Below, in pieces: positions 8,357 to 9,107 of a stretch of 9,107 bases of DNA. Each line of letters starts with the position of its first letter. Position 1 is the first letter of the stretch. Both the position numbers and the translations under genes were made by a program. Source of the DNA: an uncultured Mycoplasmataceae bacterium (GTDB lineage: Bacteria; Bacillota_I; Bacilli_A; Mycoplasmatales; Mycoplasmoidaceae); the NCBI GenBank assembly GCA_949289925.1, contig CASEPW010000005.1, forward strand, positions 1 to 9,107, read 5' to 3'. Under the pieces are notes generated by a model. That model searched no databases, was not told the DNA's origin, and saw nothing but the letters and a program-made list of their open reading frames with translations.

Positions 8357-9004
8357 ATGGAAAAAGCTTTAACAAGTAGAACAGAATATTGAAAAGAATA
8401 TAGAGAGAGAATTATCAATAAATCGGTTAGTATTGATAATGCTTTTGATAGTAAACTATTGTCAAAAATTATTAAAGATGTAAGAAGCATTAATCCGAAT
8501 ATTGAAAAAGAATTAAAAGTAAAACTTTTAAAAATCCCACAAGTTATCAAAATTGATTCGCTTAAGGAGTATTATTTTGATTCAATTATTTTTAATTCTT
8601 CACACTTTAGTGTTTCTACAATTAAAGAAATTGATGATGAATTAAGTTTATCATCTAATTTAAATTACAATTATATTGTTGATGAAAATAATTTAGTTAG
8701 TCTTTCTTCGTTTGATAATTCAGATTCTTTAGATAAATTATTAGTTATAAAAAATGGTATAGAAAATGTTAAAAAAGATATTCAATTATTCCCAAAAGAA
8801 TCTAAGAGTTATTTAAATAGATTAACATCTTTAATAAAAAGTGCTGCTAGCAATAAAGAACAAAAGTTAAATGATTTTGTACTTATAGAAAATGATAAAA
8901 AAAGTAGATCAAGAAAAAATTTATTATTTTTTATATTGTTATCTACAATATTATTGCTATTTGTAGTAACATTAGTAATTGTTCTTTTAATTGTTTTTAT
9001 TTAA
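8357..9004 (+). CDS. Tail-anchored membrane protein of unknown function (215 aa, code 4)
   Basis: Not recognised. The N-terminal 180 residues are soluble and charged, opening with MEKALTSRTEYWKEYRERI (Trp12 coded by TGA at 8390), followed by helix-rich sequence and a Ser/Asn/Asp-rich middle (about residues 95-125). A basic stretch KKSRSRK (181-187) precedes one very hydrophobic segment, 188-215, that runs to the C-terminus. By the positive-inside rule the bulk lies in the cytosol, anchored by its tail. There is no signal peptide, lipobox or enzyme motif. The ATG at 8357 restores the N-terminal 34 residues that a standard-code caller would drop. A -10 box lies directly upstream, so it may have its own promoter apart from the ABC operon. 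Its stop overlaps the stop of a convergent gene by 4 nt. The function is open. Confidence 0.85.
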
Positions 9005-9107
9005 TCATTATTAACATCATCTTCTTTTATCATTGGAAAGTTAAAATTTAACACTTTCATAGGATTCTTTGGAAAGATAAAATTTAACACTTTTATAACT
9101 ATAATTA
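9001..9107 (-). CDS. C-terminal end of a convergent gene (start outside window), with 12-residue repeats
   Basis: On the minus strand the frame is open from the window edge for 34 codons to a TAA at 9003-9001. The visible protein end reads about IIVIKVLNFIFPKNPM, then KVLNFNFPMIKEDDVNND. A 12-residue unit KVLNF(I/N)FP... occurs twice, matching the 36-nt period in the DNA, and it is followed by an acidic tail. The length of the period (a whole number of codons), the absence of stops and the clean end suggest it is coding. Only about 34 residues are visible, so the product cannot be named. The TAA overlaps the stop of the facing gene by 4 nt (9001-9004). Confidence 0.6.
   Translation of the reverse strand, partial: IIVIKVLNFIFPKNPMKVLNFNFPMIKEDDVNND
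9033..9097. repeat. Tandem direct repeat, two 29-nt copies with 36-nt period
   Basis: Copies at 9033-9061 and 9069-9097 differ at 2 of 29 bases and are separated by 7 nt. The period of 36 nt equals 12 codons of the minus-strand gene. More copies may lie beyond the window edge. Confidence 0.8.

Noticed and set aside
9035..9058. Imperfect hairpin between the convergent genes as a terminator
   Set aside because: It contains a bulge and a very tight loop, has no T tract, and the second repeat copy breaks the pairing.
9033..9097. Repeat-spacer-repeat resembling a tiny CRISPR array
   Set aside because: The gap is only 7 nt and the 36-nt period matches codons of an open frame, so a coding tandem repeat explains it better.

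Overview
The window looks like a stretch of a mollicute chromosome (Mycoplasma in the broad sense, possibly the hominis/bovis/synoviae side, although the species cannot be told from this sequence). The DNA is extremely AT-rich. UGA is read as tryptophan: five genes are broken by in-frame TGA under the standard code and become intact with code 4. I count nine in-frame TGA codons (positions 473, 905, 2840, 3461, 3866, 4590, 4932, 6600, 8390) against a single in-frame TGG (2834-2836). Coordinates below therefore join pieces that a standard-code caller would split.

Region 1 (1-4381, all +) reads as one compact transcription unit. It holds the 3' end of hpt (purine salvage), a full-length ftsH (membrane AAA+ zinc protease), a 92-residue basic protein of unknown function overlapping the ftsH end by 14 nt, and a 531-residue membrane-anchored protein with five extracellular repeat units. 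An AT-only inverted repeat followed by six T (4374-4405) probably ends this unit.

Region 2 (4431-8339, +) is a two-gene operon for a heterodimeric type I ABC exporter. The first subunit carries a degenerate catalytic site (Asp for the Walker B Glu, Gln for the H-loop His) but a good signature motif. The second has intact Walker B and H-loop but a degenerate signature (ISAGE). The two therefore complement each other as one functional and one degenerate ATP site. The second subunit also has an N-terminal cytosolic extension of about 128 residues that looks like a winged-helix domain.

Region 3 (8340-9107) holds a tail-anchored protein of unknown function (8357-9004, +) preceded by a TATAAT box so close that its mRNA is probably leaderless. 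Its stop overlaps by 4 nt the stop of a convergent minus-strand gene that runs off the window. The visible C-terminus of that gene carries a 12-residue tandem repeat.

Main items worth a second look: the winged-helix/ABC exporter fusion, the leucine in place of the conserved pore phenylalanine in FtsH, the small gene behind ftsH with a faint S10-like look, the repeat-bearing anchor protein in the ftsH operon, two probable leaderless starts, and the convergent repeat-bearing gene at the right edge. No RNA genes, insertion sequences or CRISPR arrays were seen.
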